From Ditylenchus dipsaci (Eukaryota; Nematoda; Chromadorea; Rhabditida; Anguinidae), in contig SADC01000582.1 in the NCBI GenBank assembly GCA_004194705.1, positions 1 to 64,000 of the forward strand: a stretch of 64,000 nucleotides of DNA. Reading direction: 5' to 3'. Both the position numbers and the translations under genes were made by a program. Under the pieces are notes generated by a model that did no database searches, had not been told where the DNA came from, and saw only the letters and a program-made list of their open reading frames with translations. Position 1 is the first letter of the stretch, and the number at the start of each line of letters is the position of its first letter. Below are positions 22,298 through 33,755 of this stretch, one piece after another.

Positions 22298-22450
22298 GCT
22301 ACTCATTTGCGCCCAACTCATTTGCGCCCACTCATTTGCGCCCACTCATTTGCGCGCAACTCGTTTTGCGCCCACCTCGTTTGCGCCAACTCGTTTTGCG
22401 CCCACTCATTTGCGCCCACTCATTTGCGCCCCTCATTTGCGCCCGCTTCA
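22298..22450. repeat. Tandem repeat of GCGCCCACTCATTT (14-16 bp)
   Basis: About ten units alternate GCGCCCACTCATTT, GCGCCCAACTC(A/G)TTT and variants. The ORF covering it is a repeat artefact. The array lies just upstream of the FLYWCH-like exons. Confidence 0.9.
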
Positions 22451-22561
22451 TTGTTTTTCAAAATTTTGAATTCGTGGTTTTGATTTTTGGGATTTCGAAT
22501 TTTTCACCACTCGTCGTCTGTATTTTCCTCACCTTGTATTATTGTGTTTAGTTTTGTCGAT

Positions 22562-23130
22562 GGCTTTCAATGTGGATAATGTCTGGCTAGCTAATGTGCT
22601 TGCTCAAACTCCGAAAACACTTCAAAACAGCTAACCAAGGTATGATAATTTTGTTAAGCTTCATATTTTCACTATACCCTCTAATCTTTACTCTTTTTTA
22701 GGGTGTTTTTGTCGCTATCAAACAAAAGGCGAGCAATGCCTAATCGTCAACAGCTACGAATACAGAAAGGGCCGCGTCATCAATTCGGGAACGGTTCAGA
22801 AGTGGAGATGCATAAATGTGCGTGTAATGGAACTGCAAACAAGCTTCGGCTCTCTGGAAAATTTTGCTCCTTCTCAATCCACATGTTTGCAACAACAGGT
22901 GCTAGCTATTTCGTATTTTTTGTTTCGAAAACTAGGTCAACAACAGCTGTTACCTATTTCGAAATACCATTTCGGGCTTCTCTTCAAAGTGTCCAATGGT
23001 GGGGCAAAAAGGCGGCATCCTTTGAAAGGCGACAAACTTGGTGCTTGTACTACTTGCCCATACAGAAACTACTCACAGGCACGGCCCAAACCACACGTAT
23101 TTTGTATACTGCAAAAATATTGTCAATGAG
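22562..23130 (+). pseudogene. FLYWCH-like zinc-finger exons, frame-disrupted
   Basis: A short ATG frame at about 22560 (MAFNVDNVWLANVLAQTP) is followed by an intron-like GGTATG...TTTTTTAG ending at about 22700. The next block reads GEQCLIVNSYEYRKGRVINS then VQKWRC, matching the first half of a FLYWCH domain (hydrophobic strand, Y-x-Y, W-x-C). The expected second half (CNGTANKLRLSGKF, then an H-rich segment) is present one base out of frame, so a +1 shift separates the halves. A third block from about 22990 ends at a stop at 23129. FLYWCH domains occur in DNA-binding proteins and MULE-like transposases, and either origin is possible. Confidence 0.4.
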
Positions 23131-23384
23131 AAAAATCGATTGACTGAATTTTTTTTTGAAAATTCGACCTAGAAAAAAAGGTATTTCTAATACAGCCAAT
23201 TTCCTAAAAAATTCTGTGTATGTAAGTAAATATTTATCATTTTTACGAACAGGGGATACGAAGTTGCAAGGAAAGCGCACGAACTAATAGTTACAGATAG
23301 TCCAAAGAAATTCGACCAATGATAATTATTATAAAAAAACATAAAACGCGTGGTTTAACTGTTTTTTGACAGATTGTCTCAGAA

Positions 23385-23575
23385 TCTTGTCATTAATAGC
23401 TCTTCTAGTTTCTAATGAGGTATCATTTATTGCATCATCTTTAAAAAATGTAATACAAAAAAGTAAAAGTATGAACAAATTGTTGCTATGATTTGGTTCA
23501 TACTTTTTTATTTTTTGTGTTATATTTTTTGAAGATGATGCAATAATCTCATTAGAAACTAGAAGAGCTACATGA
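23385..23575. repeat. Foldback, AGCTCTTCTAGTTTCTAATG arms
   Basis: The left arm near 23397 is matched by its complement near 23550-23575. The inner arms AAAAAGTAAAAGTATGAAC and complement meet near 23480. It is related in plan to the foldback at 16286-16525. Confidence 0.8.
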
Positions 23576-23814
23576 TGATGTTAAAACAATTTAAACAAGT
23601 TGAAAATTCTCAATCTAATTACGCAAAAGAAAAATTTGCGCAAAAAGAAGTTGATTTTCGCCAAAAAAAAGTATTTTTGCGCCAAAAAAAGTATTGTCCA
23701 CATTTATTTAACAAAAATGGCATCAAAACATATCAATTTAATACATAAAATTCAACAATGTAAGGTTTTGTTCAAAAGTATGAGTTGAGGCTGTTTTTTC
23801 TAGAATCAGGTTTG

Positions 23815-24175
23815 ATCTTCTGTAATCGAAACATCGCTCGCCACGAAAATGAGGTGCTCACTTGGTTAAGTGTTTGCTGGCGCAGAGATGAGCAATGATT
23901 GCCAGCATTGGGAACGTTTGATTTGCCGTTCATGCTTTTTGGTTGTTTGATCTTTTAAGGTTCTCTTCCAGGAAAATTTTGCTAATCAAGTAGGATCTTG
24001 TACTTCTGTCGGTTTTGATGCCGTAATTGAGTATCTCTCTGATCATGTTTTTATCCTCAGGCTGTGCAAAATCTTGACAAGCTCTTCAGGTCTTCAAATT
24101 GCTAGGAATGTTTGGCGCAGTCAGAGGCTAGCTAAACTTGATGTTGCTAGCTAAACTTGATGCTAAACTTGATAG
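23815..24175 (+). pseudogene. Coding-like exons, possibly of the FLYWCH-like gene
   Basis: 23828-23901 reads CNRNIARHENEVLTWLSVCW to a stop. After a TCTCTTCCAG acceptor at about 23970, an open frame contains VGFDAVIEYLSDHVFILRLC and runs on to ARNVWRSQRLAKLDVAS-stop at about 24147. Composition is protein-like and the frames do not overlap known repeats. A tandem AGCTAAACTTGATG follows at once. They may continue the upstream FLYWCH-like exons; I cannot join them in frame. Confidence 0.3.
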
Positions 24176-24225
24176 CTAAACTTGATGTCTCTCATGCCTG
24201 ACAATTATTTTTGTTATCTAATAAA

Positions 24226-24490
24226 TAGGGTTGGCAAGGGTAGTGCTAAAACGACTGATCGATGAAGTGATGGGTTTTGTTAGCATTTTTCAACAGTTTG
24301 TAAAATCTTCCTTTTTCGCGTTTCAGAAATTTTTTTTGAACCGTTGTAGGCAGAAAGACAAAATCTACAAAATAGTTCGAAAAAAAATTCTGAAACGCGA
24401 AAAAGGAAGATTTTACAAACTGTTGAAAAATGCTAACGAAACCCATCACTTCATCGATCAGTCGTTTTAGCACTACCCTTGCCAACCCTA
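24226..24490. mobile_element. hAT MITE with proven empty site (265 bp)
   Basis: Ends TAGGGTTGGCAAGGGTAG and complement, almost completely palindromic. The 8-bp duplication CTAATAAA lies at 24218-24225 and 24491-24498. The duplicate segment at about 42 kb has a single CTAATAAA and no insertion, proving this element inserted after the duplication, or was absent from the other copy. Confidence 0.95.
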
Positions 24491-25191
24491 CTAATAAATA
24501 TGAAGCTGAAAACACAATATATCCTGCTATTATTACTTTGCGTGACAGCAATGTCGAAACTTTGTAAAAAATGAAAAACTTTGGAGAATTTTTTTTTTTA
24601 TTTGTCAAAAACAGCAAGGACCCCACGTCAAATTTTAAAAAATTGCGAAAAAAGACGAAAGGGGGACCAAGGCACCTTTTTGCAGGAGGGGTGAGAACAC
24701 AGATAGAGCCGACAGTCTAATTAGTTTTGTTGAAAAGCAATCCTTTCTGTAAATGACAGTTTTTGAATTGACTGGAACCTAATTGCTGACTTTTACTACC
24801 CCTCTCTAGAAATGAGCCACCATAGGGACAATATATCTTAGCCCACGATTGCACTGCGTCCAACTACAGTCAAGTCTAGATTTTGCGGCACCCTCTCCAG
24901 TCCCCACTTCCGATGCTCTACATAACAGATGCTCTGTATGACGGACAAAAAGCTAGCCCCTCCAGCGTCGACTGTATGTTTTCCATTTTTATAAGCTACC
25001 GGGAGCTTAATTTTAAAACCTCTCAATAGCTCCTAAAAAATTCAGTTCGATCTAGATATTTTTGGAGGCTTAACCAATTTCGTGGCTAAAAAAACGTGAT
25101 TGATAGCCACATATAAGGGAAACTAGAATAACTTTAGTTTTAGACTTTTTATACTTATAACAGGAGGAGTCGGTTAGAGATGGCTTCTATT

Positions 25192-25368
25192 ACAGTCGAA
25201 CCTCTTTATAGTGACACCCATGGGGACCGACCCCTAGGTGTCACTATATCGGGGTGTCACTATATCCTATTTAGTTTCTTTGTCGGCCAACCAATCGGGC
25301 CCGGGGTGTCACTATATCAAGGGTGTCACTATATCGGGTGTCACTATAAAGAGGTTCTACTGTATAGC
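25192..25368. mobile_element. Pogo-like MITE, CAGTCGAACCTC ends
   Basis: Inverted ends ACAGTCGAACCTCTTTATAG and complement are followed by tandem GGTGTCACTATATC units. The TIR type (CAGT(C/A)GAACCTC) is that of pogo/Tigger elements. The same element sits at the corresponding place in copy 2 (about 42703-42877), so it predates the duplication. Confidence 0.85.
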
Positions 25369-25497
25369 GAATATGTGATGCACAATAATCTATAAACATA
25401 CTTTAGTAATTATGAGGATAAAAATGAGGATAGATAGATATATTTGTATATACACACACAATTTACAGCAGAAAACGATGAAATCGATTTGTTGTGA

Positions 25498-25607
25498 CTA
25501 ACTTTTTACATCTGTACCTTTGTTGAGAGTCTCCATTTCCCGCAAGAAAAATTTCATAGCCACTTCAGCCCATCGATAGACTGCTCATTGATTTGCTTGA
25601 TAGTAGT
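25498..25607 (-). pseudogene. Duplicated last-exon remnant, frameshifted
   Basis: Same exon as 43118-43008 on the minus strand. This copy is 110 nt rather than 111: a base is missing in the segment reading SIDG, after which the frame runs into a stop within a few codons. It still has an acceptor-like TTCTTGCAG at its 5' edge. Confidence 0.6.
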
Positions 25608-25819
25608 CTGCAAGAATGGAAATGTATATGCTTAATAAATAAAGAAGTAATCATGAATCTATAACTAATTTTTAAAAAAACTTGAAAAATCAATATTTTT
25701 ATGATCTTTCAAGGTTGAAATAACAACTTTTTAAACCTTCAATTTTTGAAAAAAATTGACTTACTTAAAATATCGGAAGAAGCTTCAGTCCAACTTTAAT
25801 TACGATAGCCTATCCTGTG

Positions 25820-26090
25820 CAGGGCTTTAAAAACATCCAGAAGATACATCCGGATGTGGATGTGTACATCCGAAACATCCACATCCGGCGGATGTGGATG
25901 TTTCGGATGTTGGATGTCAAAAAATTTTGGGTCGGATGTCGGATGTGGATGTCAAAAATTTTTTTGGCCAGATGTGGATGTTGGATGTCAAAAATTTTAG
26001 GTCGGATGTCAGCGGATGTCCGGATGTTTTTCAGATGTTTTCATGGCGGATGTCAGCAGATGTCCGGATGTTTTTCGGATGTTTTAATGG
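25820..26090. repeat. hAT-like end with CGGATGT tandem array
   Basis: CAGGGCTTTAAAAAC at about 25819 opens a stretch of 20-40 copies of degenerate GGATGT(C/G)GGATGT. No right end was identified. A miniature relative with ends CAGGGCTGCATC lies at 46623-46707. Confidence 0.7.
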
Positions 26091-26407
26091 CGTATGTCAA
26101 TATGCTTTTGCGGATTTTTTTGGCTTGTGGTCGAAACATACTTGTTTCTTTGTTCTAAATCTTCTTTTTGTTGTTTCGAAAAAACCATACGCCAAAATCC
26201 GCAAAAATGGATAATCTAAAATCCCGCAAAACTTAGAAAGATTTTCTTTCCTTCTTTACGTCTCATCGTTGGTCCAATTCCTTCGATTCCAAATCTACAA
26301 TTTCCAATAGCCTATTCCCTCCCAAAGAATTCCTAACCAAAATTATACTTTTTCTTCAGTAAAGCAAGTCGCCAAGAGCCCCTATACTATTAATACTACC
26401 CATACTA

Positions 26408-26720
26408 TTAGGTCTATCGATAAGTTCGTGCGCATTTTTTCAATCCAATTTTTATCCACAATTTTGACAACACAATGCAACATGTAATACACCATCATGT
26501 AGAGAATTTAACGGCTATCGTTTTTATCGACTTTCATCTCTTCCTATCGATGCAGAATCAGCTGAGCGGGAAAAACTTTAAGGACGAAGCGGAATTGGAA
26601 GAGTGGATCCAAGAATTCTTTGACTCAAAACCTGTGAATTTTTATCGAGATGGAATCAACAAGCTACCAGGAAGATGGGCAGAAGTGATTGAGAACGGTG
26701 GCAAGTATATTGGCGAATGA
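26408..26720 (+). pseudogene. Internally deleted mariner element
   Basis: A 5' terminus TTAGGTCTATCGATAAGTTC begins next to a TA at 26406. Shortly after, a frame ending at 26720 reads the C-terminal part of a mariner transposase: DFHLFLSMQN (from the D/E-Y-H-L-F-R block), then EEFFDSKPVNFY-like sequence and INKLPGRWAEVIENGGKY-IGE-stop. The N-terminal domain and first two catalytic acids are deleted, and no 3' terminal repeat was seen. Non-autonomous remnant. Confidence 0.8.
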
Positions 26721-28301
26721 TATATCAAACGATATATCAAACGAGATGTTGTTTAGCCACCAAATTGAAACAAATTTTGATGTAATGCAACCAAAATTCA
26801 CTCACCAGTCTATTAAAAATGATTTTGACCCCAAATATCGCCTTCGGATGGAAACTCGCTACATTGACACACCTAAAAACAAAAGTTGGCTAAAAAATAT
26901 ATGCTAGAATTAAAAAAAGACCTAAAATGGATACTTGGTGATGATGCGCACACTCATTTACCTTAGACATAATTCCGGGTTAGACTCTTAATCAAAAATG
27001 CAGTCAGAAGCTCTTTTTGACAACTCATGGGTTTAAAAACATGGTAAAACAGTCAAAATTTCAAAATGCACAAAACGCACAAAACTCAATTTTGACTAGA
27101 ACGTAGAAAAAATGTCTTTTTTGAATTCCTGAGATGATTTTAGGTCGATATGGTGTTTGGGAACATTTTAAAAAGTGGATTTGGGGGGGGGGGTGGGGGG
27201 TTGGTGGGGTTGGGGTTCGTGCTTATATACAAGTAGTGTTGAATATTTTATTTCGTAAAAAATTGCCTCCCACCCCTCAGAGGTAAATGGTCATTTTGAA
27301 ATAGTGCCCGAACAACTAATGTTCCCGACGGAATAGGCGCCGATAGGCGCCTGCAGACACTAGTAGGGTTGACTCAACAACTCCCAAACTATCTTATTTT
27401 GTAGCTGAGATCTGTATCTTCCTAGATTCTCAAAAATTTTCTTAAAACTTGTTTTATTAACGCTAAACCAAGCTTTGCAAATACCACGTTGACCACTTTT
27501 TGGTCAACGTGGTCGTTCTCGGGTTAATAGGAAGGGACCACATTTATTGTCTGTTAGATAGAGCTCCCCTCACAGTCAATTTCAATAAAAACCAACCAAA
27601 GCAAATTTGTTGTCCGTTATACAGAGCGTGACTGTATTGAATTTTCCTGTAAAAAAGCTAATTGTGAAACTCATTAAATTTTACCTGTGATTTTTATAAA
27701 CAAAAGTATTTTGCAACCCATGAGAAGAAAATGCAGGTCATTTCGGTGTCGGTCCCAAACTTTTTCGACAAAGGGAACTAAAGAATCGGCCAATAATCAT
27801 CATATTGATTTGTCATGTACTTTATTTGTTGCGCTGATATAGGAAGTACCGTGTAGATGTTCATAGAAAAGGGCATCGATTTTTGACATAGCTGTATTCA
27901 TTTAAATTTCATGCATGGCTTTTATTCAATGCATTTAAATAAATAACAAAACCAGGAAGCAATAATTTGGGTAAAAACAAAGATGATATGTACTTTTTAG
28001 AAGGTTTGTGCTATTTTAGGACCTTAACCCTGATTGTCGTAATTGTTTGGATAAGACTAATTTTTCATGCTGAACACAATAGTTATATCCACTTTTCTGA
28101 CTGAGTACTTCAGAGCTTCTAAACACACCTTTTCAAAAAGTTGCTATCGTCTAACTATGAAAATTTTATATTTTCAGGAAAAGTCTGTCAAACTTCTTCC
28201 ATCTGCTTTTTAACGTAAAACAAAAATTACAATTCGACAGAGATAATCATAAAAATCATAAAAAATGCACCAAAAATGATTTTCAATAAATGTGTTTAAC
28301 A
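26721..28301. other. No gene; repeat fragments
   Basis: Contains a partial CTTAGACATAATTCCGGG copy (26936-27060), a G-run near 27182-27220, a GGCGCCGATAGGCGCC hairpin near 27337, a CACGTTGACCA/TGGTCAACGTG inverted pair near 27484-27512, and a pogo-like terminus ACAGAGCGTGACTGTA near 27620. No coding region is supported. Confidence 0.45.
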
Positions 28302-28507
28302 TAGGGTTCTCATCTCAAAATTTTAAAAAAGGACATTTGGATAAAAAGGACATTTTGACCATTATTGAAGAAAAGGGTCATTTAATCTAGTGCTTTTCGC
28401 TATTTTGGAGCGAAAAAAAGATTTTGACTAAAAACTTTAAAAATAAAAACGATTTTGGGTCCCCGAAAAAGGACAAATCTTTTTAAAAAGGACGGATGAG
28501 AACCCTG
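28302..28507. mobile_element. hAT-like MITE (206 bp), TSD GTTTAACA
   Basis: Ends TAGGGTTCTCATC and GGATGAGAACCCTG. The target duplication GTTTAACA is perfect at 28294-28301 and 28508-28515. The interior (AAGGACATTT, CGATTTTGGGTCC) resembles that of the element at 46100-46307. Confidence 0.9.
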
Positions 28508-28564
28508 GTTTAACATGAAAAAGTTCTCAACGTTACTCCGGCAAAAGATCAAAAAAGTGCTTAA

Positions 28565-28890
28565 AAAAACTCTTTGACCTAAAACTTTTTTGCTGAGCAA
28601 AAACTTATTTTTGACACCAGATTCGTGTTCAGCGTGGTTAATATGCTTATAAAAATGTTCTTTAATTTTCAAAATCCCTCTCGAATTTCAAATTCTGTTC
28701 AATACAACAAATATTCGAATTCTTAACAAATTTAATGCTAGAATATTAGTTGTCTTGAGCGGAATTTGAAATTCGACAGGGATTTTGAAAATTTAAGATC
28801 ATTTTTATAAGCACATTAACCACGCTGAACACGAATCTGGTGTCAAAAATAAGTTTTTGCTTAGCAAAAAAGTTTTAGGTCAAAGAGTTT
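28565..28890. repeat. Foldback with AACACGAATCTGGTGTC arms
   Basis: Arms of about 150 bp (AACTTATTTTTGACACCAGA and complement) meet near 28720. Half of the same family is found at 13240-13465. The ORFs are translations of the arms. Confidence 0.85.
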
Positions 28891-29444
28891 TTTAAATATT
28901 GAAAGAACAAAGGTTTAAAAAATAGCATTTCGGTGCAAAGATAATTTCGAAGAGAAAGCAAATAACTTTTTTAAGAGCCAGAATGAGAAGTCTAAGATAT
29001 ATTGTTGAAAAAAAATGAAAAAGGGACCCTGGTAGCGAATGACCCAACCCTTCGCCCCTCTCCCCTACAAATTTTTTCTTTTGAAAATTAAGTAAAGACT
29101 ACCCGAATACACGTCCCAGACCCAGAAACAGTGCGTAAGACAGTTATCAGCCCCAACTTCCTTGAGCCTAAGGGCTAAACCTGAACTTCTTGTTCTAAAG
29201 GGTACTAACAGCGATTTTGGTAGCGTCAGATTTATGGGGGAGGCTATTTGCTACTAAAGCCAAAAAGGCAACAAGAGGCACAAACGTTACTCACGTTTCT
29301 GCCTCTTTTTGGATTAGAGAATCATATACTCTTTAGTCAAATTTTTTAATGGCTTTTGTACCCGGATCAAAAACTCGAAACCCATTTTAGACGCCCCTCC
29401 ATTCATTCTTGATGTCTCCAAAAAAATTGGCTAAACTTCGGAAT
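28891..29444. other. No firm gene; one open block
   Basis: An open frame of about 52 codons around 29110-29265 (contains SDFGSVRFMGEAICY) follows an in-frame stop and lacks a start or clear splice sites. GCAACAAGAGGCACAAACGT near 29269 begins an inverted pair with AACGTGAGT-type sequence. Not called. Confidence 0.35.
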
Positions 29445-29815
29445 ACCCCCAGCAGTCAACTTCGGAATACCCCCAGCATTTAATTCGGAACACACCCCTC
29501 ATGTTACCCCACAATTGAAAGCTGAGGGTGTTAGCTACACAATGGTGTAAAAATTTCTTGGTTTAGTTCACACAAATGTATATTTTTCGATTAAAATAAA
29601 ATTGAATTTTTTCGAATGAAAATCGAATGCTCAAAAAATATTCAGTTCTATTTTAATCGAAAAATATAAATTTGTGTGAACTAAACCAAGAAATTTTTAC
29701 ACCATTGTGTAGCTAACATCCTCAGCTTTTAATTGTGAGGTAACATGAGGGGTGTGTTCCTAATTAAGTGCTGGAGGTATACCAAAGTTGACTGCTGGGG
29801 TATTCCGAAGGTGTG
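29445..29815. repeat. Foldback with CTTCGGAATACCCC arms
   Basis: Arms include TTCGGAATACCCCCAGCA (left, present twice in tandem) and its complement at the right edge, with inner arms TTTCTTGGTTTAGTTCACAC and complement. The centre is near 29625. Confidence 0.85.
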
Positions 29816-29997
29816 CCAAAAAATTATTTTCGAGGCGAAGGGAAGGGACAAGATTCCGGAACGATTCTACCCGGTGCTGACCCTCTCTTTCCTCTTCCAA
29901 GGCTGTCTGGATGCGGATAAAGTTCACTTTTTTTTTCAAGAATTTTCGTGCAAAAGGGCACTGTGGTATCGTATTTCTTTGGGGCTTGCAATTGTGG

Positions 29998-30056
29998 TAC
30001 AGTCAACCTTCGATTTAACGGCCCCCCCCATCGAGTTAAATCGAGGGTTGACTGTA
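29998..30056. mobile_element. 59-bp pogo-like element: terminal repeats only
   Basis: TA-bounded ACAGTCAACCTTCGATTTAAC and its inverted copy are separated by only a few C residues. Essentially two terminal repeats back to back, the smallest member of the CAGTCAACC family in the window. Confidence 0.8.
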
Positions 30057-30849
30057 TGCGCTTTCAATGCTTCAACGAAAGAATACGAAAAATGTCTTTA
30101 AGCTTGTTTATAGAAACAAAACGGGCTATACATGAGGAAACAGGCAATGAAACGAAAAACAAATTTTATTCAAAATCACCTTCGCCGAAAAAGCCACACC
30201 ATGCTAAGGCTGGTCCCCTATATTATTTTTTTAATTGATTTTTTGCGCATTTCAAATTTTTTCGTGGTGCTGGTGTGACCCACAAGGGTTAAGAGATCCA
30301 TGTAAAAGAGCTATATATACAAAGAAAAGGAGCTTCATATTTCAAATGTTTTGTGGGTAGTTGCACTATTTCTGTTTTACTTTTTTCTGCTGTTAACTTT
30401 GGTGTATTGGAAACCAAAAATATTAAAAATTCGGCTGTAAATAAGATAAACCAGATGCCCTTCCAATTTCAATACCAGGAAAACAGCTGGTTTTACCTCT
30501 TCTCTTGTAATTTCTTATTGACTTTTGTTAAATATTTGTGCTGATTTTTGGCCTATCTTGTAGCTCTTGAATTCTTCTACGAGAATTGACCAAGTATCAA
30601 GCCGTTGTACGCTATGAGATGCCTTCGGGCGGCTTGGATTATAGATTTGCTTTGTGAGAAAATGGCAGCTCACATACATTACATGCATATATGCAGTTAG
30701 GATACAAGTGACTTGTGCCCCTCGGGAGACTCTTAAACTTTCCTGGAATCTAAAAGCGGTTATTAGTACGCCCATTTTTCAACATATTTTTATTTATATT
30801 TTTAGGTTGACTATGGTGATCAAGGTGAACGTAATCACCTTAATCGAAA
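30057..30849. other. No gene seen
   Basis: AT-rich sequence. A short inverted pair (GTGCACATACAT-like) lies near 30680-30715. ORFs are brief and without domains. Confidence 0.35.
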
Positions 30850-32395
30850 TACAGTCAACCCCCGATATAACGGCCCCCTTGACTCCATTTGGTTGGATTT
30901 GACTAAAACATAAGGAGTTATACCCTCGATATAACGGCCCCTAGATATAGCGGCCCCCTCAATATAACGGCCCCTCTTCAGTGTTGTGCACTCGTCCTCG
31001 TCTTTCGTCCTCGTCCTCGTACTACGAGGACGAGGACGAAGTACGAGCATATCCAAAAACAAGGTACGAGGACGAAGACGAAGTACGAGGCTCAAAAAAT
31101 TACAAGTACGAGGACGAGGAAGAGGACGAAGGGAAAGGACGAGGACGGAAGACGAAGGACAAAGACGACTCGTCCTATCTTGCTTTTTTTATTAAATTTG
31201 GTTTTTACCAATATTATTTATTTTTACAACCTACTCTTTATCGAATTTCATCGTCGATTTTGGCAGTCAGCATGACAACATCTCCTGTGGAAAGAATGTT
31301 CAGCCAGCTAACATTGCAAAGTTCTGGCCATAAAACTAGGAGCCTCCACAAGCGAATAAGAAGTCGCGTTCTGTTGTCATTTAACAAAAAATATATAAGC
31401 ATTTAATCAAAATAGTCTGAATTTGAAATAAAAAATAGGTTTTTTTGATTTTTAGTACAAAGTACGAGCAAAGTATGAGTAAAAACACAGAGGACGAGAA
31501 AGGACGAGGACGAAGACGAGTACGAGCCAATTTCAGGCTCGTACTACGAAGACGAGTACGAGCGAATTTTAAAAGTCGGTACGAGGACGAGTACGAAGTA
31601 CGAGGCCCGAAAATTTCTGGTACGAAGTACGAGAACGAGGACGAGAAAAATTGAAAATGCACAACACTGCCCCTCTTGGCCGGTCCCGTCTAAGAAAACG
31701 TATCCTCGATATAACGGCCCCCATGGAAACATGTGATTTTAATAGCAAAAAAGTTTGTCAAAGTTTTTTATTATTATTTTCGGTTTTCAACACCTACACC
31801 ATCTACAATTTTCATTCCTATTGTTGGAAACGCTACTTTTTGTCTCTCGGAAAACAACAGAAGTAGGTCGTAATAAAGAGGTGTACTAAAAAGGGTATGC
31901 CTATTGCCATAGGGAACATTTTTTGATTCTGAAAATAGTTTTTACCAGCTAAATCAAAAAAGAATTGACACAAAATATTTGAAGTCGGAAAAAATTAGAG
32001 ATAATGTGGTATGTTTGAGTTCGTCCAAGCAAATGCGGGCATGCCTACCCTTGCCTAAGCCTGAAAAATCGCAAGATATGTTTGCCTTGGTCCCCCTGTT
32101 GTTTTTTTTTAATTTTTAGGTTCGGCTTGGGCGAGGGTTGGCCAGTGTATGTTACGACGGATTCAAACATGAGTCTAAGACAAGTTGTGATATTAATTTT
32201 GAAGTATCAAGGTATAGAATAAGTTCATCCTTTAGTAGTTCACAGTTAAAATAGGTCAACCCTCAATATAACGGCCCCCTATGAAATTTTGTCAAGAAAT
32301 ACTCGATATAACGGCCCTCCAATATAACGGCCCCTCGATATAACGGCCCCCTGCGGCCGTCCCAAGGGGCCGTTATATCGAGGGTCGACTGTAAT
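30850..32395. repeat. Pogo-like CGATATAACGGCCCC repeat region
   Basis: ACAGTCAACCCCCGATATAA at 30850 and tandem CGATATAACGGCCCC units continue to 30978 and again from 31678, the gap being a hAT insertion. A second cluster at 32254-32395 ends GAGGGTCGACTGTA. TTTGCCTTGGTCCCCCTGTTG at about 32083 belongs to another dispersed motif. Between clusters no gene is supported. Confidence 0.75.
30979..31669 (+). mobile_element. hAT element copy A (691 bp) with transposase remnant
   Basis: Ends CAGTGTTGTGCA and TGCACAACACTG. Perfect 8-bp duplication CCCCTCTT at 30971-30978 and 31670-31677. The plus-strand centre encodes [20 protein letters not shown] followed by [20 protein letters not shown], the conserved C-terminal dimerisation block of hAT transposases (usual SSxxERxFS). 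Both subterminal regions are arrays of GACGAGGACGA hexamers, giving acidic or arginine-rich ORFs. It is inserted in the pogo-like region. Sister copy: 55304-56005. Confidence 0.95.
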
Positions 32396-33755
32396 TACCT
32401 TTCAAACTATTGATATAGGTTACTGAAATCATAAACAACCTGAAAAAATAAAAAAAATATGGTGAAAAATGGGCTTCCCCTCATTCAGAACAGGTCCCAG
32501 TCAGCTCTAAAAAGTTTTTAAGTCCTTCCAAATCGAAAATGATAAATTTTAGTCTGGATTTTAAGCCGGTTCTCTTTCAGCCGTTTTTTGCACGCTTATG
32601 TCGGATTGCCTTTCGGGACCTAAAATAATTTACAGCTATTGATAGATACAAACACAATGTAGGCGCCGATAGTTGTTAGCATTTGTTATACATTAGCAAG
32701 CCCAGATCCAGAACTACATAGTAGTGAAAAAAATTGCAGCAAAATGAAAGAAAAACGCCAAAATAAAATTTACTGGTGAAATTCACACTTTTTGAGGGCG
32801 CACTTCAGCTATGCCTATCTTTATTGCATAAAAGCAGTGCTAGTGCCGGAGAACGGCACCCTTATTACTAGATCAGCACCTTGCGCGGGTTGTCTACAAC
32901 GTAGCTAAGTGACAATTTTATTTTTTTCAGTTACGAAAGTCACAAAACTCTTGTATATCAAAGATTATCAATGACTCCTGTGCCAATTTGCCAATACGGC
33001 ACCTGACATATGTATGCAATAAAAATACTAAAAACATTATGTCAAACTCGCTTTTTATGCTCCGGCCCCAAGACTTGTATTTTTGGCGCTGGTGCAATGC
33101 CAAGCGCCCTTTTCAGAAGCATGGTGCCGATATTTTCAAGCCTGCAGGTAAGCCTTTGACAAGTTTTGTAGCGAGAAAACAAGTTATTTAGAGAGCATGG
33201 AAACCGTCTTTGACATACTATTTCTGTATTTTCATTGCATACATGTTTCAAGTGCAGTGCTGTTGCAGTAAAACAGGCTTGGAATTAGTTGGGCTTTTTT
33301 ACCACAAATTGTAATATAAAAATATCCGAAAATATTTTTCCTCAATGTTACATTTGGCTCAAACTACAAATACATTTTCGAAGGGCATTACCTTTCTTGC
33401 CAAAATTTACGGAAAAGGTGTATTTGCGACAAATTAAGTATTTTGCAGCAGAAGCAAATTCGAGGCAGAAAACGGTATTATCAACTGTAAACGACAAATT
33501 TAGACAGAAAAGTTCTATCCCAAGACTAATCAATGAAATTTTTCGCTAATCTAAAATTACTTGGCTATAAAAGACTATTATTTGGCTATAACCTCATCAT
33601 TGCTCTTTATTTACTAACTCTTGATGGATGTGAAACAAGTAATTTTTGATTTAAGTAACTTATAAAAGAAGAAGTCACCATATTTACAACACTGCTCTCC
33701 ACCCTCGATTAACTCCACACCCTCTAATAGCTCCACATCCTATGTACCCTATATC
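32396..33755. other. No firm gene; one foldback
   Basis: About 33005-33245 is a loose foldback (TGTATGCAATAAAAATAC and complement). A 70-codon plus frame at about 33340-33549 reads mixed residues (LPKFTEKVYLRQIKYFAAEA) without a recognised domain; its opposite strand is also open. Not called as a gene. Confidence 0.4.

Larger units (their letters stand above)
24191..25818 (+). repeat. Segmental duplication, copy 1 (partner 41971-43330)
   Basis: From TCATGCCTGACAA to GATAGCCTATCCTGTG this segment is nearly identical, in direct orientation, to 41971-43330. Differences are a few substitutions, short indels and one 273-bp insertion (hAT element plus target duplication). Copy 1 ends exactly where a CAGGGCTTTAAAAAC hAT-like terminus begins. 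Confidence 0.95.

Noticed and set aside
22298..22450. CRISPR-like array of GCGCCCACTCATTT units
   Set aside because: Units are directly adjacent without unique spacers. It is a minisatellite in a eukaryotic context.
30981..31406. Long acidic/arginine-rich ORFs (also 55306-55739) as genes
   Set aside because: They are translations of ACGAGG arrays inside two copies of one hAT element, open in several frames on both strands.
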